Source of the DNA: Nannobrachium achirus
Taxonomy: Eukaryota > Chordata > Actinopteri > Myctophiformes > Myctophidae
Assembly: GCA_963921795.1 (NCBI GenBank)
Contig: OY997647.1
Coordinates: 57,962,870-58,026,869, forward strand
Direction: 5' to 3'
Length of the DNA stretch: 64,000 nt
The notes below the pieces were generated by a model. It searched no databases, had not been told where the DNA came from, and was given only the letters and a program-made list of their open reading frames with translations. The translations under genes were made by a program, and so were the position numbers. Below, one piece after another: positions 48,141 through 58,539 of the stretch. Numbering within the stretch: the first letter of the stretch is position 1; the number at the start of each line of letters is the position of its first letter.

Positions 48141-49367
48141 CTGGCTTAAGGGCGGACCGACCGGCGGACCTCTGACATTTCATGTCACTATAACTCGGCC
48201 ATAACCATCGCCGTTGAGTAGTTCGGATATCCAGTTTTCCAGAACCGCTGACGCAACCAATATGCCCATATATGGACATTATAATATATGGCCATATACT
48301 TATGACATAAAGATCTCCATATATGGGCACAAAAAGGGGAAACTAGCCCTTTTCCACACTTTGAGTTTGTGTGGTCCAAAAAATGCTACTTAATTCAAGA
48401 TGGACTGTTTGAGCTTCTCATTAAATCTTCTTGGTGTTTTAGAAGAGCGATCCAAAGCTTCAAGCTAACCTGATTGTCCTCGCTTAATCTGCTAAATGTT
48501 GCCTTACCTTGCACAGGCAGATGGTGTGTTTGTGTATTTGTGGGATTGTAGCTGCCAGGCAAATCTCCTCTCCATTAACTAAACTGGGAAACGTGACCTG
48601 GTTGCGTCCTCGCCTTCACACATACTCAAGAGAGTGAGTAATCTATGAATGGAAAAGAGAAATTCTTTCTTAACCAATTTCTGTTCATCCATCCAGCCTT
48701 TAACATGAGACAAGTTACTACTCATTTTATGAGGAACTTAAAGTTCTGACATGCGTTCTCTCACCTGCAATTGGCCGAGTACAATTCCGTAGTCCTCCAG
48801 TGCACGATCTGGGATATTTGTTGTTTTTAATGTTTCCGTAGCTGGCACCTTTTTGCGCACGTCCATGCTTTGCTTTGATGCCTGGTGCTTGTGTTGAACG
48901 TGTCAAAGAGCTGGCAGCACATTGCCTGTCATGTGGCGAGCGGAGGCTTGCACAGCCAAGGTGGTGCAGCAGAACAGCAGTCCAGCCAAATGGGAGGCTA
49001 AAGGAAAACATTACAGGGGGGGTTGTGCACACTTTGATACAGTGCAAGACATTGTTTTATTGTCTTTGTGAACTTGTGTCAGGCTGACCCAGGACTTTAA
49101 GCCTTTGTATTCTGGCCAACTTTTTGACACGGGAACACTGGAGCAGGAGTTGACACTGTGAAATAACACACTGACATAAGATTGTTATGAGTGTTGTGGT
49201 GACAGTCTCATCTGTTTTGATTGATTTATTTGAGTCATCTCGTGACACTGTCGGGACTCAGCGTGACTGTTAATGGATGGCGTCCCTATTCTGGGCATGT
49301 CTTAATAGGCAGACATTCGACGATAATAACCGATCACAGTGCAGCTTGTTTACCTAAGATATTTGTT

Positions 49368-49866
49368 GTAGAGGGGATAATGGATGTGGGTGTATACTGT
49401 ATAACAGTATACTGTAGAGGGGATAATGGATGTGGGTGTATACTGTATAACAGTATACTGTAGAGGGGATAATGGATGTGGGTGTATACTGTATAACAGT
49501 ATACTGTAGAGGGGATAATGGATGTGGGTGTATACTGTATAACAGTATATTGTAGAGGGGATAATGGATGTGGGTGTATACTGTATAACAGTATACTGTA
49601 GAGGGGATAATGGATGTGGGTGTATACTGTATAACAGTATACTGTAGAGGGGATAATGGATGTGGGTGTATACTGTATAACAGTATACTGTAGAGGGGAT
49701 AATGGATGTGGGTGTATACTGTATAACAGTATACTGTAGAGGGGATAATGGATGTGGGTGTATACTGTATAACAGTATACTGTAGAGGGGATAATGGATG
49801 TGGGTGTATACTGTATAACAGTATACTGTAGAGGGGATAATGGATGTGGGTGTATACTGTATAACA
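49368..49866. repeat. 46-bp minisatellite, about 11 copies
   Basis: Highly uniform 46-bp units starting GTAGAGGGGATAATGGATGT. Each unit contains GTATACTGT and its exact reverse complement ACAGTATAC separated by ATA. Because 46 is not a multiple of three, every frame cycles through the same peptide (SIHPHPLSPLQYTVIQY on the minus strand), which explains two overlapping frames of about 180 codons; they are not genes. It lies in intron 6, about 590 bp before exon 7. Confidence 0.97.
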
Positions 49867-49993
49867 GAGCTGGTGTTTTGTCCATGCCAATGGTTCCCCC
49901 TGAGTCAGAGTTCCTTCAGGGGGTTCCTAATGGAAGTCTGTAACTCAAAGAGTTATGGCTTTTCCTTTAAATTAAAAAGTCCCTGGTCTATAA

Positions 49994-50337
49994 CGGTGGT
50001 TCTCAAATCGTGGGTCGGGAAACCCAGGGGGGGTCCCCAGATGATTAGCTTAATGTGCAATGTTGTTTCTCACTCAACAGTTAACAAACCGACAAAAACT
50101 AACATTTTATAGAGGGTGTCTACACATTTCTAAAGTGACAATTTAAGGACTTTTTAATACCACTAAAATGACAAATTAAACATTGGCCAAATTGTCAAAT
50201 ATTAGATGCAGAAATTGTGAAAATAGAACCGTGTTATACAAAATGTAATGCCTCAAGCTTGTCAGGGTGGTGGGGGGGGTCCCCTAGTTAAAATGATTAT
50301 TTTAGGGGTCGTGGCCTGAAAAGGTTGAGCACCACTG
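49994..50337. mobile_element. hAT-like MITE (CAGTGGTTCTCAA family)
   Basis: Ends CGGTGGTTCTCAAATC and GGTTGAGCACCACTG. 8-bp flanks GTCTATAA (49986-49993) and TTCTATAA (50338-50345), one mismatch. Ends 114 bp before exon 7. It shares interior sequence with 42642-43733. Confidence 0.85.
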
Positions 50338-50451
50338 TTCTATAACTCATTCAGTCTGCATACATGTTCACTGAAATGTTTTCCATTTGAAATCTGCTCT
50401 CTTGGTGTGTGACCATGTATGTTCTGTCTCCCCCCTCTCCCCCCCATGCAG

Positions 50452-50652
50452 TCATGTCCTGTGTGTCGGTCGGAGGTGGAACACGTCCAGCACGTCTACC
50501 TGCCCACGTGCACCAGCCTGCTGAACCTCACCCTGACGGACAACAACCACCATCACCATAGCAACCACGGCCCCGCCCCCATTCACAGAGACATGGCCTC
50601 GCCGCTCACCTGCTCCTCCAGTGACTACGACCACAAGATGTACCACACATAA
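50452..50652 (+). CDS. mylip: mylip coding exon 7 (residues 413-478, RING end and tail)
   Basis: Acceptor CCCCCCATGCAG. It starts [18 protein letters not shown], giving the last RING pair Cys414 and Cys417. Then comes the conserved TSLLNLT segment, where the mammalian protein ends two residues later. Here about 39 more residues follow: an asparagine/histidine run (NNHHHHSNH), then [11 protein letters not shown] and DYDHKMYHT before TAA at 50650-50652. The segment encoding the last residues and the stop codon is tandemly repeated downstream, so the terminus may have been shaped by local duplication. Confidence 0.94.
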   Translation, partial: SCPVCRSEVEHVQHVYLPTCTSLLNLTLTDNNHHHHSNHGPAPIHRDMASPLTCSSSDYDHKMYHT

Positions 50653-50735
50653 AGACTACGGCCACAAGATGTACCACACATAAAGTGTCAGAGCGCTACG
50701 ACCACAAGATGTACCACACATAAAGTGTCCGAGCG
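50623..50735 (+). repeat. Tandem triplication covering the mylip stop codon
   Basis: The block ACCACAAGATGTACCACACA plus TAAAG occurs three times (about 50630, 50661 and 50701). Copies 2 and 3 carry an added TGTC-GAGCGCT segment. Only the first copy is translated. Confidence 0.95.
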
Positions 50736-50889
50736 CTCCAGTGAACCAGTGAGAACTGTTCTCCAGTTGTCTGCTTGGTCGGGAACCAACAAACACGAGT
50801 AATGAACTTTTCCATTCACCACCCCAACATGAGATGCCAACATCCCGGGCACCACCCCAACATGAAATCTGTACCACGGTTCGTCACAC

Positions 50890-51379
50890 CAGTAGTTCTC
50901 AAACTTTAAAATGTCAAGGTCTCTCCCCTTAATAGTCCATGGGCCATACGAGATGTCGGTATCGGAAAGGTGGCAAAGGTTATCATGCATTTTTGAAAAG
51001 TTTTATATCTGTAGATTATAATTTGGTATGATAACCCTTTCTGAGACACCGCTATTGGTGTTATCAGCCGCTAGAGTTGGTGTCCCATTAACTTTACATT
51101 ACAGGGAGAAAAAAAAGCAAAAAAAAAAGAATCTGCTTTAAGTAGCAGTAGTAGGGTTATCATACCAAAATATAATCTACAGATAGAGCTTTTCAAAAAT
51201 GCATGATAACCTTTGCCACCTTTCCGATACCAACATCTCGTATGGCGCATGGACTATAACTCTGACAGTATACAAATGAAACCAAGTATACTGGCAAGAG
51301 TTACATACATGTAAGGATCAATTTAGACCTTCCCAAAAGGAACCCAGAGAGTCCCTGGATCCCACTTTGAGGACCACTG
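50890..51379. mobile_element. hAT-like MITE with long internal inverted repeat, in mylip 3' UTR
   Basis: Exact 8-bp duplication CGTCACAC (50882-50889, 51380-51387). Ends CAGTAGTTCTCAAAC and TTTGAGGACCACTG. Inside, 50935-51036 is nearly the full reverse complement of 51154-51254: about 100-bp arms, about 117-bp loop. Confidence 0.93.
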
Positions 51380-53003
51380 CGTCACACCAAAACCACTCCA
51401 CTTCAAACTTTGGCGTTGCCGTTTCATTGGTCGTTTGGCCTTCATTTCAGACCAGCCAGCCGTTTATTCATTGGTTGGTAGTATTTTCTCTGGTTTGTTT
51501 TGATTGATTGTAACCCGAGGCAGTGATGTCACTCCTTAGGGGTTTCTTTTTTTAAGCGTTTCCTCATTACCACTTTATTTTTAAGATTAGCCTCTTTATC
51601 GTTTTTCTTAAATTATTGCATCAGTTGATCTGATACACAGTAGAAGCACTCATTTCTTTCACTTTTGTGCTTTGATTTGTTATTGTCTTTTTGTCTCCAC
51701 ATCAGACTCCTAGCCCCACAAAACATGTACCAAATTGTGTGCTTTTAGGAGAACAGCTAAACATTGTACATACGTTTTTTTGTGTGTGAAATTTTACTTT
51801 CTTACATTTTAAAAGCTTTGTCTTTTCCAGTTTTCAGAATTCATTTTATGATGTAACAGAGTGAATTGGTGTTTTTTTTTTTTTTTGCCTCATTTACATG
51901 CGTTTGTTTTGTTCCCCGGTGGTTTTTCCATGCCAATGAGGAGGTCTTAAAGGGGTCTTGGAAGCTCTGCTCTGGGCACAGCACTGCATGCTGATCAGGA
52001 ACCGGTGAGGTGATAAGGCAGCCATTGTCCTGTCCATACAGCCATCTCTATGGCAGGGTGATTAGGGAGGTGGCCGGGGTCTCGGGGTGGCCTCTCAAAT
52101 CCCACCAGAAAACTCCGACCTTGTATGAGAAACTGACACCCCACCAACACCCCCCACCACCACCTCACAAAACAGGGTTGTTGTGGTGTTGATGTTTTTT
52201 GGTTTGTTTTTAGAATAACTGCCACCATCCAAAACCACAAGCCCTGTTTCACACAAGACTGCCGCGGTTTTACGCCTCATTTTTTAATCTCCATGCCAAC
52301 AGAATCCCGGAAACGAAGGAGCCTTTCAAAAGAGGCTCTTTTCTTTCCTACTTGAAAAGTATAATAGAGATTATCTACTGAAATCCTGCCTCTTATAGAT
52401 ATTTAGTTTAACAGGAAATGATATAATGTGGTTGTTTTTGTCCAGTGTTTGTTTGTTTCACCCTGGAAAAAATCTCAGCTGTCCTCTTGGGGGTCAAATT
52501 GTGAGTTTCATTCTGGTTTTATTATTTATAATGGTACTAGGAGATCTGTCTGTGCAATACTAAAGTTTTTGAAAAGCTTTTTTCTTTTCTTCATGTGTCG
52601 TCTCCCCCCTGCCCCAGTTTTTATCTTATTTGAAAGATTAGAGAAATACAAAGGAGGAAAAAAACGATCTACGTCACTTTACCAAGAACCTTTTCCCAAG
52701 TGTATTATCCATAGGGGTCTTGGCCTATATGTAGCAGCAACACCGTGTGTTTAGACTATATATCCTTTCTTTGCACAAACAGTTTTAATTTCTTTGTCTT
52801 GGCAAAAAGAGGAATAATTATTTCTTGATCGCTGACAAGAGTCACTGCAGGGGAAGGAATTTTATGATTTGTACAAGGTAGCAATTTGTTTCTGTTTTCT
52901 GAAGCAAAGGCCACTATGCTCTGTAAAATGTAGACCTAACTCTTAGGATTAAACTTTTTATATATATATTATATATTATGCCTGGAACAAGAGAGAAAGT
53001 ATT

Positions 53004-53009
53004 AATAAA
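53004..53009 (+). terminator. Candidate poly(A) signal of mylip
   Basis: AATAAA in a T/A-rich setting, followed by GT-rich sequence (TGTGAATTTGTGACATTGG), as expected for a cleavage site 10-30 bases on. Confidence 0.55.
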
Positions 53010-53892
53010 GTTGTTTTTTAAAAACGAACCCATGGAGTGCCTGTGAATTTGTGACATTGGTATGAACGCCACTGACCTTGGTGTTTGTGAAAGTTCCTGA
53101 ATGTTGGGAGTCACGGATGGCTAAAGCTCATAAAATGCTTAATTAAACGTCATATACCACTGATAGCGTTTCGACAACTCTACTGTTCTCAACCTTTTGT
53201 GGGCTAGTGCCCCCCCATCCAATTAATATATAAGCATTATTTTTATTGTGTTAATTGTTTTTTGATCGGTGCATGCATTTGTCTGTCTGTAGCATAAACC
53301 TACCACCAAATGTCTCTTGGTAATATTGAAGTGTTCTTTATGTTGGCTTTGAGTTGGTAATGTTAAACACTCCAGCACTGAACCACAGGATGACCAGGAT
53401 TTTAACATAGCCCACTGTAGACCTCATTACTGGGAGCAGTGTTGCAATGGTCCAGTCAGTCGGTCACACATGTAACCATCTATTTTCTGACCAGTGTCAC
53501 GCCCACGCGCAGGGGCATGCATTGATACAGTGATACACCTGACAACGTTTAATGTCACCGCAGGGTGATTTAACAAAGAGATGAGCCCACAGTATATGCA
53601 TATCAATATACCATTGTCTGAACCTGGTATTGCCTTCAACAGGTATCTCCTCATGGTGCTTTTGTGTTGTTCGCCTGTAGTTTAACCTTGAAACAGTCAA
53701 ATGTTCTCCAGCAATGATCTCAGGATGGACTGGGATTTGAATTTGGAAACGCTGAGCTGAGAGCCTGATCTTTAAACCACTATACCATCTCTCTCAGCTG
53801 ATTTTTCCTGGTGCTTTTTACTACATCTTTTGTATCTTAACCTTGAAACCTTGTCACAAGTTCTGCTATTTTCTATAAGTCCAGAGGAATTA

Positions 53893-54345
53893 AGCCTCGA
53901 TCAGAGTCTGCGGTGAAGAGCTATCCACCGCAAATTTGAGGTGGAAAGCATTCCACCTCAAGTCAGAAAATAAGTGAAGGCCATCATTGTATGCCACGGT
54001 GGAGTGAAGTCCTATTCACCGTGACTGACTGGTCCAGGTCGACCAATCAGTGAACGGGGTGAAGAGCCTATCTGTCTGATAGTAAAATCACACCCGTGTG
54101 AACTGAGCGGTGGTCCCCCCCCCCCCTTCCCCCCTGTGTGTGTGTGTGTGCCTGGTCTGGCCTGGCCTGAACAACAGCGCCCCTCCCTTAACATGTGTGG
54201 TCAGAAAAGGTTACTGCCGGCTACAGACAGACAGACAGACAGACAGACACGCACGCAGACAGACAGACAGACAGACCCACACACACGGCCACGTATAGGA
54301 GCGTTGTGACCACCGCTCAAAAACAGAGATGTGTCGGGACATCTA
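53893..54345. mobile_element. Foldback element (family G), interrupted copy
   Basis: TTAAGCCTCGATCAGAG start, then the same order of GGTGAAGAGCTATCCACC hairpins, GTGACTGACTGGTC and GACCAATCAGTGAACGG as in 9901-10080. It is cut by the element at 54090-54325 and then resumes with AACAGAGATGTGTCGGGAC before ending. The second half is absent. Confidence 0.75.
54090..54325. mobile_element. Family M element nested in foldback element
   Basis: Near-terminal inverted repeats GAGCGGTGGTC and GACCACCGCTC. Interior shared in inverted orientation with 38068-38305. Contains TG, GACA and poly-C tracts. Confidence 0.7.
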
Positions 54346-55038
54346 CTATGTTAAAATTTTATGGGGGAGGACCCCCAGACCTCCTGCTTTAGGGGTGCAG
54401 GAAATGCATGCAATATCATACATATATTCACTTAAGTAATGACTTGAGAAGTCATTATTAAAGATGTCTTACTTTGCTTCAATCATCAAATCTGTACTGG
54501 CATTTTAAGGCTGAAATTCACCCTTTGTTAGCCTCCTGGTTGGTCCCTGACTGACCAACCAGCAGGCTCTATCTGCCTTGTCCCGCCCTGGTTCCGCCTT
54601 TTTTATGTTGAATTAGCTAAAACATAACTTTTGGAGAAATAAAAACATTTAAAAACATGCTGATTCACTATGCTGCCACTGAGCAGCTCCAATTGACTGA
54701 AACAAAGTTTGAAATTAGAATTGAGCACACAGAATAACAATATGAAGCAACTGAATTAACATGGCAGTGGATGGAATGTCCCACTGAATGTCCCTCCAAG
54801 TCAAAGCAACCAATGGGTGTGGAGATGGGCAGGACAATGGGCGGGACTTGACAAAGGGTGAATTGTACCCATGCTAGTAGCCTACAGGCTACAGTACAGC
54901 CTGATAAATGTATCAAACATGCACAACATTCAACAGAACACAGGACAATACCTATATATATCTGTTAAGAGGTTTTGGGGGGAGGACCCCCCAAAAAATA
55001 AATCTCCTGGATTCTGACAGTCCAATGTTGTCAGGCCT

Positions 55039-55040
<2 letters not shown>

Positions 55041-55135
<95 letters not shown>
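55041..55135. repeat. (TG)n microsatellite
   Basis: About 47 uninterrupted TG units. The CVCV and THTH frames over it are artefacts. Confidence 0.98.
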
Positions 55136-55136
<1 letters not shown>

Positions 55137-55150
55137 GCAACCTGCAGGAA

Positions 55151-55278
55151 CCGGGATGGTGTTTGGAGGTCTGTGGAGCAGCCGGAACTCGGACGGTGCT
55201 TCTCCGTTTCTGTGGTGCAAGAAGACGAAACACCGTCCGAGTTCCGGCTGCTCCACAGACCTCCAAACAACATCCCGG
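55151..55278. repeat. Perfect-grade hairpin, 48-bp arms
   Basis: 55151-55198 and 55231-55278 are reverse complements at 47 of 48 positions, with a 32-bp spacer. GC-rich, unlike the surrounding DNA, and followed by a GGCGCGGCGCCGGCGCC-type stretch. It lies just after the TG microsatellite. Confidence 0.95.
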
Positions 55279-55669
55279 TTCTGCCGCCCCGAGCGGCGCG
55301 GCGCCGGCGCCGATGATTGCCGATGAATGACGAACAGGCGACGCCAAGAACAGCAGCTGCGTTCTTTTGTATGATTGCGTTCTTTTGTATGATTGCCTTC
55401 ATTTTGTAAAGTTACGTTGAAATACTCCGGCATTGAATAATAGGAGTGTAGCCTACATGAATAAATGTCAATGTGTTCTTTCTTCAATCTTTAATCCGAT
55501 CTACAAGCTCAAAATTGTTCCCATAATGTTCCAATGCTAGTAACTTGATAAAAGTATCAAACTCGCAAAGTTCACGAGCACAGAAATACATCTCCTGCAT
55601 GGATTCTGACAGTCCAATGTTGGCAGCCCTGCACAGTACAATATATGTTGTGACCCCACCCCCACCCTA

Positions 55670-55748
55670 CGAGGTAGGGGGTCCCTGCTCCATCTCCCCA
55701 TCAGTTTGGGGGTCCCTCCCTGGCCTGAAAATGTCGAAGACCCCTGCT
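55670..55748. mobile_element. hAT-like MITE (family A), terminal fragment
   Basis: GTAGGGGGTCCCTGCTCCAT through GAAGACCCCTGC, the right end of a family A element; the rest is missing. Confidence 0.65.
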
Positions 55749-56250
55749 TTAAATGAATTAAGCTCCTCCCCCTGGAGGTGTGTCACGTATGCTCAAGTCT
55801 GGCTGTACCTCGCTGCTATAATAAAGTATTCAATCAAAAACAGTGCAAGCTTAAAACGGGATGAAAATATATTTTGTTAGATACATTTACACATGCAGAA
55901 CTGTTTGTGAACTGTGTACATAGAGTACACTGAGTAGGGAGGAGCAGTTGCCCTCTTATCCTTGTCCCGTGTCAACATAAATACAGATTGTATGTAACAG
56001 TCCACACATCACATCACATCACATCACACATCACATCATCTCAGCTGCATACAAACAAACAACTCTCTCTGCTGGTTGACTTGGACAGGGTCTGGAACTT
56101 CTTAATGTCATGTTAACAGGTTTGGAAATAATCAGATACTTTACATCCAGATACATTGTGTATTAATTAGGGGGTGGGTGGGATGCTATTGATTAGCATT
56201 GTCTCCATATCAATCCCTCAGTCTGTTCATAATTTAATTTCCCGGTGAGA

Positions 56251-56254
<4 letters not shown>

Positions 56255-56329
<75 letters not shown>
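56255..56329. repeat. (CT)n microsatellite
   Basis: About 37 CT units. Confidence 0.97.
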
Positions 56330-56330
<1 letters not shown>

Positions 56331-56505
56331 GCTCTCTGTCAGGAATCAGTGGCATTAAATGAACTCCAAGGACACTGGTGGCAGTCGTGAGGGAGAGAGG
56401 TGCTGGGAAGAGTGATGTGGTTTCTAGTCAGCCATGCAGCCCACTAAATCTCCGCTCTTTATTAGGGGAACTTGACTTCCAAAAGCCCTGCCTGCCTGGT
56501 GCAAG

Positions 56506-56978
56506 CAGGGGCGTCACAAGGGGTAGGAAAGTGGGACTGAGTTACCAGGGCCCAAGGTGGAGGGGCCCTATAGTAACTTTAGCTATTGAAAAATAGCAGA
56601 TATACAAGCTCACAGCGCGGCACCGAGAGATCTGCTGTTTTTGAAAAGTCCTAAAAATGTGCGCAAATCTTTGAATATGTATTTTTAAGCGAACATTTGT
56701 AACTCATTTGTAACTTTTGCTTCCGGGGAGGGGTCCCTGGAACTAGATATTTTGAGATGGGGGTCTAGCTGTGGCCAAATACATATCATCTTGGGGGTCC
56801 TTCACATGAAAACGTTTGAGCACCGCTGACATAGAAACATACGTTTCTTGCACACATTTTCACGATTTTTCAAAAATGGCAGATCTATATCTGCTATTTT
56901 TCAATAGTTAACACATTCATGGGGGGCCCGCAGTGAATCCTTGTACCCAGGGCCCAGAAATGTGGTGTGACGCCCCTG
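56506..56978. mobile_element. hAT-like MITE (family E)
   Basis: Exact 8-bp duplication GGTGCAAG (56498-56505, 56979-56986). Ends CAGGGGCGTCACA and TGTGACGCCCCTG. Both cassettes are shortened (56590-56645, 56873-56905). Confidence 0.94.
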
Positions 56979-57452
56979 GGTGCAAGCAAGGCTGCCCCCC
57001 CACTAATCCTGCACTCCCTGCTGGAACACAAGCCAGCTGGGTAGGCTGGTCCTCTGCATTACTCATTACCTCTCCTCTAGTAATGTATTTACATCAGGAA
57101 GTCAAGGCTGAAATCTATTTTCAAATGTGTTTGTGTAGGATGATTATCCATCCTTTATATAAAATTATATTATATTATACTGTTTCTGCAGTACTATAAA
57201 TAGTTAGTATTTACATAATGCTAGACACCAATATTAAACAGTTGTGGGTATTTAACAGGCCATCTATCAATCAATCAATCTGTACCAGAAAGACAAGTCA
57301 AAGATAACAGTTAAAAATCACGCACAGTGTGTGTGTACTGTATTTATGAGATAATTTCATTAAGCTTCCCGCGAAGCTTGGCCAATGTGACACTGGGCGC
57401 ATAACAAACTTTGGACAAACGGACAGAGCCAGATGTTGTAGCTTAGCTCAAA

Positions 57453-57569
<117 letters not shown>

Positions 57570-58479
57570 GCACGCACGCACACACACACACACAGTCAAC
57601 CAGAATAACTAGATACATGTGGCCACAGATGAAGAACTAGGCCAAATCAGCCATTTAGAGCTCTCTGCTGTGTTGCGTTGCTCTGACCCTGTGGTCATAA
57701 GGTTTAAACAAGAGAGGACATTATTCATCTCAGCAAAAGCATACATGGATCAAAAAGAAAACATTGATAAAAGCTTGTGGCGTTAACACTGGTGAATCAC
57801 TGTGTTGTTTCATTGTGGTTGAGACAACAATATAAAAAATAAAACGTAAGACTGAGCTCTTTTTCAAAATCTAGAACTAGAACTGTTGTCACAGTAATCC
57901 GAAATGAATCTATAATAGCATCACATTAATCTGTTTTAGCATAATTGCTGACAAATCACAGATTATGCCAAGGCCAAGGGCTGTGACAAATGTCTTGTGC
58001 AAGATTGCCACAAGGCAAAGAAATTATACATTTTTGAGCGGTGCTGACCACTCCTACATCTGGCTTTGTATGTATATGTCCCACACTTGGCTCATTGGCC
58101 ACTTCACACTGGGGGTGATTTTTGTCGCACCACCGATCCGACCAAATGCCCAATTGCCCATATATGGAGATCTTTTTATCTGTCAGTCCATGGCCCGTCC
58201 CATATATGGGGCATGTCCTTTTTGTGCCCACATATGGAGCTGACAGTCCATAGCACTTACAGTAGCACTTACCCACTCTCCATGAGCGTCATTTAGATAG
58301 CATCGTTATATAGACCGATGCCAGCCCATTTTCGACTTGACATCCTATCGCTCCAATTTACAGATTATTGATGTTTTGATCGTTTTTGACATGTATTGAA
58401 TAGGTTCTTGGTCTACTTACATTTTTTGGATTACTATTTCTATGCATTTGATGTCCTTGCTTATTGCAAATCGCTCTGG

Positions 58480-58530
58480 ATTAAGAGCATCTGCTACAGC
58501 AAATGCCTAAATTGTCAATTGTAAATTGTC
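58480..58530 (+). mobile_element. 3' tail of a fish LINE/SINE
   Basis: TCGCTCTGGATTAAGAGCAT followed by CTGCTACAGCAAATGCCTAA and ATTGTCAATTGTAAATTG-type repeats matches the well-known conserved 3' tail of fish L2-clade LINEs and their SINE partners. Upstream boundary unclear. Confidence 0.7.
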
Positions 58531-58539
58531 CATTATGAA

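Larger units (their letters stand above)
15570..53030 (+). other. mylip: mylip gene span (coding start to probable 3' end)
   Basis: Seven coding exons joined by GT-AG introns give 478 codons plus stop. All intron phases agree: phase 0 after exon 1, phase 2 after exons 2, 3, 4 and 5, phase 0 after exon 6. MYLIP/IDOL is an E3 ubiquitin ligase. In mammals its FERM domain binds lipoprotein-receptor tails and myosin regulatory light chain, and its RING recruits UBE2D enzymes, so that LDLR, VLDLR and ApoER2 are degraded. Teleosts can carry two paralogues (mylipa, mylipb); I cannot tell which this is. Mammalian MYLIP is 445 residues; the difference lies mainly in the C-terminal tail. Introns are about 1.2, 17.5, 7.7, 1.3, 2.1 and 3.8 kb, mostly filled with transposons. 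Confidence 0.93.
50653..53030 (+). other. mylip: Probable mylip 3' UTR
   Basis: After the stop codon there is no further open frame of note. The sequence becomes T-rich towards a good AATAAA at 53004-53009, followed by GT-rich DNA. The transcript end is inferred, not proven. It includes a whole hAT-like element (50890-51379). Confidence 0.6.

Noticed and set aside
49368..49866. Regular repeat array resembling a CRISPR
   Set aside because: The whole 46-bp unit repeats with no unique spacers, and the DNA is eukaryotic.
49334..49890. Two minus-strand frames of about 180 codons with a repeated IHPHPLSPLQY peptide
   Set aside because: The 46-bp repeat cycles through all frames and lacks stops on that strand; it lies in intron 6 and has no start context or domain.
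54930..55487. 185-codon minus-strand frame and overlapping frames near 55.1 kb
   Set aside because: They consist of the TG microsatellite plus the inverted-repeat arms, so the same peptide appears on both strands.
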